A DNA stretch of 16,754 nt from JAYZBC01 sp036339375 (lineage in GTDB: Bacteria > Pseudomonadota > Alphaproteobacteria > MPNO01 > UBA2964), in assembly GCA_036339375.1 (NCBI GenBank), contig JAYZBC010000047.1, positions 1-16,754 of the forward strand, written 5' to 3'. A program made the position numbers and the translations under genes. The notes beneath the pieces were generated by a model, which saw only the letters and a program-made list of their open reading frames with translations, was not told the origin of the DNA and made no database searches. This document shows, piece after piece, positions 15,400 through 16,754 of the stretch. Within the stretch, counting starts at the first letter, position 1. Each line of letters opens with the position of its first letter.

Positions 15400-15432
15400 A
15401 CTTTTTATTTATTAAAATTGAAAATAAAAAGT
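15400..15432. other. A/T inverted repeat upstream of hyuA
   Basis: Perfect 11-bp arms ACTTTTTATTT (15400-15410) and AAATAAAAAGT (15422-15432) with an 11-base spacer. It lies past the racemase-family stop and upstream of the hydantoinase start. Being pure A/T it would be a weak hairpin; it could be a poor terminator or a protein-binding dyad. The rest of 15348-15481 shows nothing clear. Confidence 0.35.
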
Positions 15433-15481
15433 ACAAATTTGATTACGGTGTATTTTATAGAGCTCTTTTAAAGGAATTCAT

Positions 15482-16754
15482 ATGCCCTCCTGGATGGTCG
15501 GTATTGATACCGGCGGCACTTTTACAGATCTTATTGCCTATGAGGTGCATTCTAGAGAAATACGGGTAGGAAAGATATCTTCTACCCCTGAAGACCCTTC
15601 AACTGCGGTTATTGCCGTTTTAAAAGACCTCATTGTCAACACTTTTGAACCATCAGACCTCAAAACATTAGTACACGGGACAACAGTTGCAACAAATGCA
15701 ATTCTTGAAGGGAAGGGGTCCAAAACGGCGTTATTCATCAATGAAGGGTTTCGGGCCGTATATGAAGCCAGAGGTTGGGCGCAGCCTAAAAACAAGACCG
15801 ACTTGATTGACCCTTTTTATCAAAAGCCACCGATGCTTGTGCCTCAACACCTCACCTACGGCATTCCCGGCCGATTGGATTACACAGGTGTTGAGTTAAC
15901 ACCTTTGGATGAAACCGCAGTTCGGAAAGCAGGATTAAAACTAAAAAATCAAGAAATAGAAGCAATAGCTATTTGTTATCTATTCAGTTTTAAAAACGCT
16001 AAACATGAGGAACGTACTGCAGAAATTTTAAGAGAAATATCAGATCAATGGCGGATTTCCCTTTCTTCCCAAATTTTACCAACGATTAGGGAATACCCCC
16101 GCCAATCAACTACAGTGATAGATGCCTATATAGGACCGCCTATCCAAAAGTATTTAGAAACCCTTTTTACCAAGTTAGACCATATCGGCATTAAGACCCC
16201 CCAAAAATTTTTAATGCAGTCTAATGGGGGGTTAATGCGTATGAATGTTGGAGCTCGGTTTCCCAACCAAACGCTTTTGTCTGGACCTGCCGGCGCAGTA
16301 GTTGCTGGAATGGAATTAGCTAATTTAACGAACTTTCAAGAAATGGTCACTTTAGATATGGGAGGAACATCAACCGATATTTCAATAATTTCGAACGGAA
16401 ATGTGACAGAAGTGAACGAAGGGCAAATCGCGGATCAAGATATAGGTACCCCAATGCTGGAAGTGCGGACACTTGGCGCAGGTGGTGGTACCATAGCCGC
16501 GATAGGCTCTGACGGTTTATTGAAGGTAGGGCCCGAAAGTGCAGGAGCAAACCCAGGCCCCGCATGTTATGGGTTGGGCGGACTAAACCCTACAGTAACT
16601 GATGCCAATTTAGTATTAGGTACACTCGATAAAAGTAATGTCCTGGGCGGGAGCATGAGTTTAGATAAGAAAAGTGCAGAAAATTCTATAAAAGACAAAA
16701 TAGCGATCCCTTTGGGGATTACTCTAACCGACGCAGCTGCGGGAATTCTCCGAA
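15482..16754 (+). CDS. hyuA: ATP-dependent hydantoinase/oxoprolinase subunit A, N-terminal part (3' end outside)
   Basis: The first 424 residues of a HyuA/oxoprolinase-A-type ATPase (family length near 690). It belongs to the ATP-driven cyclic-amide hydrolases: N-methylhydantoinase, 5-oxoprolinase, acetone-carboxylase-related enzymes. Visible marks: MVGIDTGGTFTDLIA (residues 5-19, N-terminal ATP-binding motif), LVHGTTVATNAILEGKG, LMQSNGGLMR, LSGPAGAVV, TLDMGGTSTDISI (the second nucleotide-binding motif), TLGAGGGTIAAI and ANPGPACYG with PTVTDANLVLG. It starts at ATG 15482 with AAAGGA at good spacing. The frame is open to the right edge with no stop. HyuB, the B subunit, normally lies just downstream. 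Substrate (hydantoin, oxoproline, other) cannot be told. Confidence 0.93.
   Translation, partial: MPSWMVGIDTGGTFTDLIAYEVHSREIRVGKISSTPEDPSTAVIAVLKDLIVNTFEPSDLKTLVHGTTVATNAILEGKGSKTALFINEGFRAVYEARGWAQPKNKTDLIDPFYQKPPMLVPQHLTYGIPGRLDYTGVELTPLDETAVRKAGLKLKNQEIEAIAICYLFSFKNAKHEERTAEILREISDQWRISLSSQILPTIREYPRQSTTVIDAYIGPPIQKYLETLFTKLDHIGIKTPQKFLMQSNGGLMRMNVGARFPNQTLLSGPAGAVVAGMELANLTNFQEMVTLDMGGTSTDISIISNGNVTEVNEGQIADQDIGTPMLEVRTLGAGGGTIAAIGSDGLLKVGPESAGANPGPACYGLGGLNPTVTDANLVLGTLDKSNVLGGSMSLDKKSAENSIKDKIAIPLGITLTDAAAGILR

Noticed and set aside
15538..15795. Open frame on the minus strand inside the hyuA gene
   Set aside because: It lies wholly opposite a hydantoinase gene with clear family motifs; no ribosome binding site and no recognisable product.
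1..16754. CRISPR array, tRNA/rRNA, transposase or prophage genes
   Set aside because: Looked for spaced direct repeats, cloverleaf-like blocks and transposase or integrase motifs on both strands; none seen.

Overview
The window is an AT-rich, gene-dense bacterial segment with 18 protein genes (one cut at each end) and no rRNA, tRNA, CRISPR array or insertion sequence that I can see. The gene families (TAXI-type TRAP transporter, glutathione S-transferase, Blc-type lipocalin, isoprenylcysteine-methyltransferase-like protein, ProXWV-type importer, amidohydrolases, hydantoinase A) and the AT-rich, tightly packed style suggest a marine proteobacterium, most likely an alphaproteobacterium. That assignment is inference, because there is no marker gene to test it.

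Left part (1-3410): the 3' end of an ACMSD-like amidohydrolase, a convergent membrane methyltransferase-like gene, then a + strand run of quinone-oxidoreductase-like MDR protein, glutathione S-transferase and a small parvulin prolyl isomerase, closed by a near-perfect intrinsic terminator (3375-3401). This part looks like general and stress metabolism.

Middle part (3411-12242): a fused TRAP permease and its TAXI receptor on the minus strand, diverging from an ornithine-cyclodeaminase/mu-crystallin-family gene. Facing it is a five-gene minus-strand run: betaine-type ABC importer (ProX, ProW, ProV), then a ring-opening amidohydrolase of the cyanuric acid hydrolase/barbiturase family with all three Ser-Lys pairs and all three substrate arginines, then a maleate-isomerase/Asp-Glu-racemase-family enzyme with both catalytic cysteines. 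The short gaps imply one transcript for importer plus ring-opening enzymes.

Right part (12243-16754): a Blc-like lipocalin with a small membrane protein of unknown function, a LigI-like (2-pyrone-4,6-dicarboxylate hydrolase family) amidohydrolase on the minus strand, and a divergent + strand pair of a second maleate-isomerase/hydantoin-racemase-family protein and the start of an ATP-dependent hydantoinase A subunit (hyuA) that runs off the window.

Taken together, the region from about 3.4 kb to the right end reads as a catabolic island for small cyclic amides, imides or lactones: two importers for the substrate, several ring-opening hydrolases, and cofactor-independent racemase/isomerase enzymes. 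The most interesting element is the coupling of a betaine-type ABC importer to a barbiturase/cyanuric-acid-hydrolase-like enzyme and a maleate-isomerase-like enzyme. The true substrate cannot be read from sequence alone.
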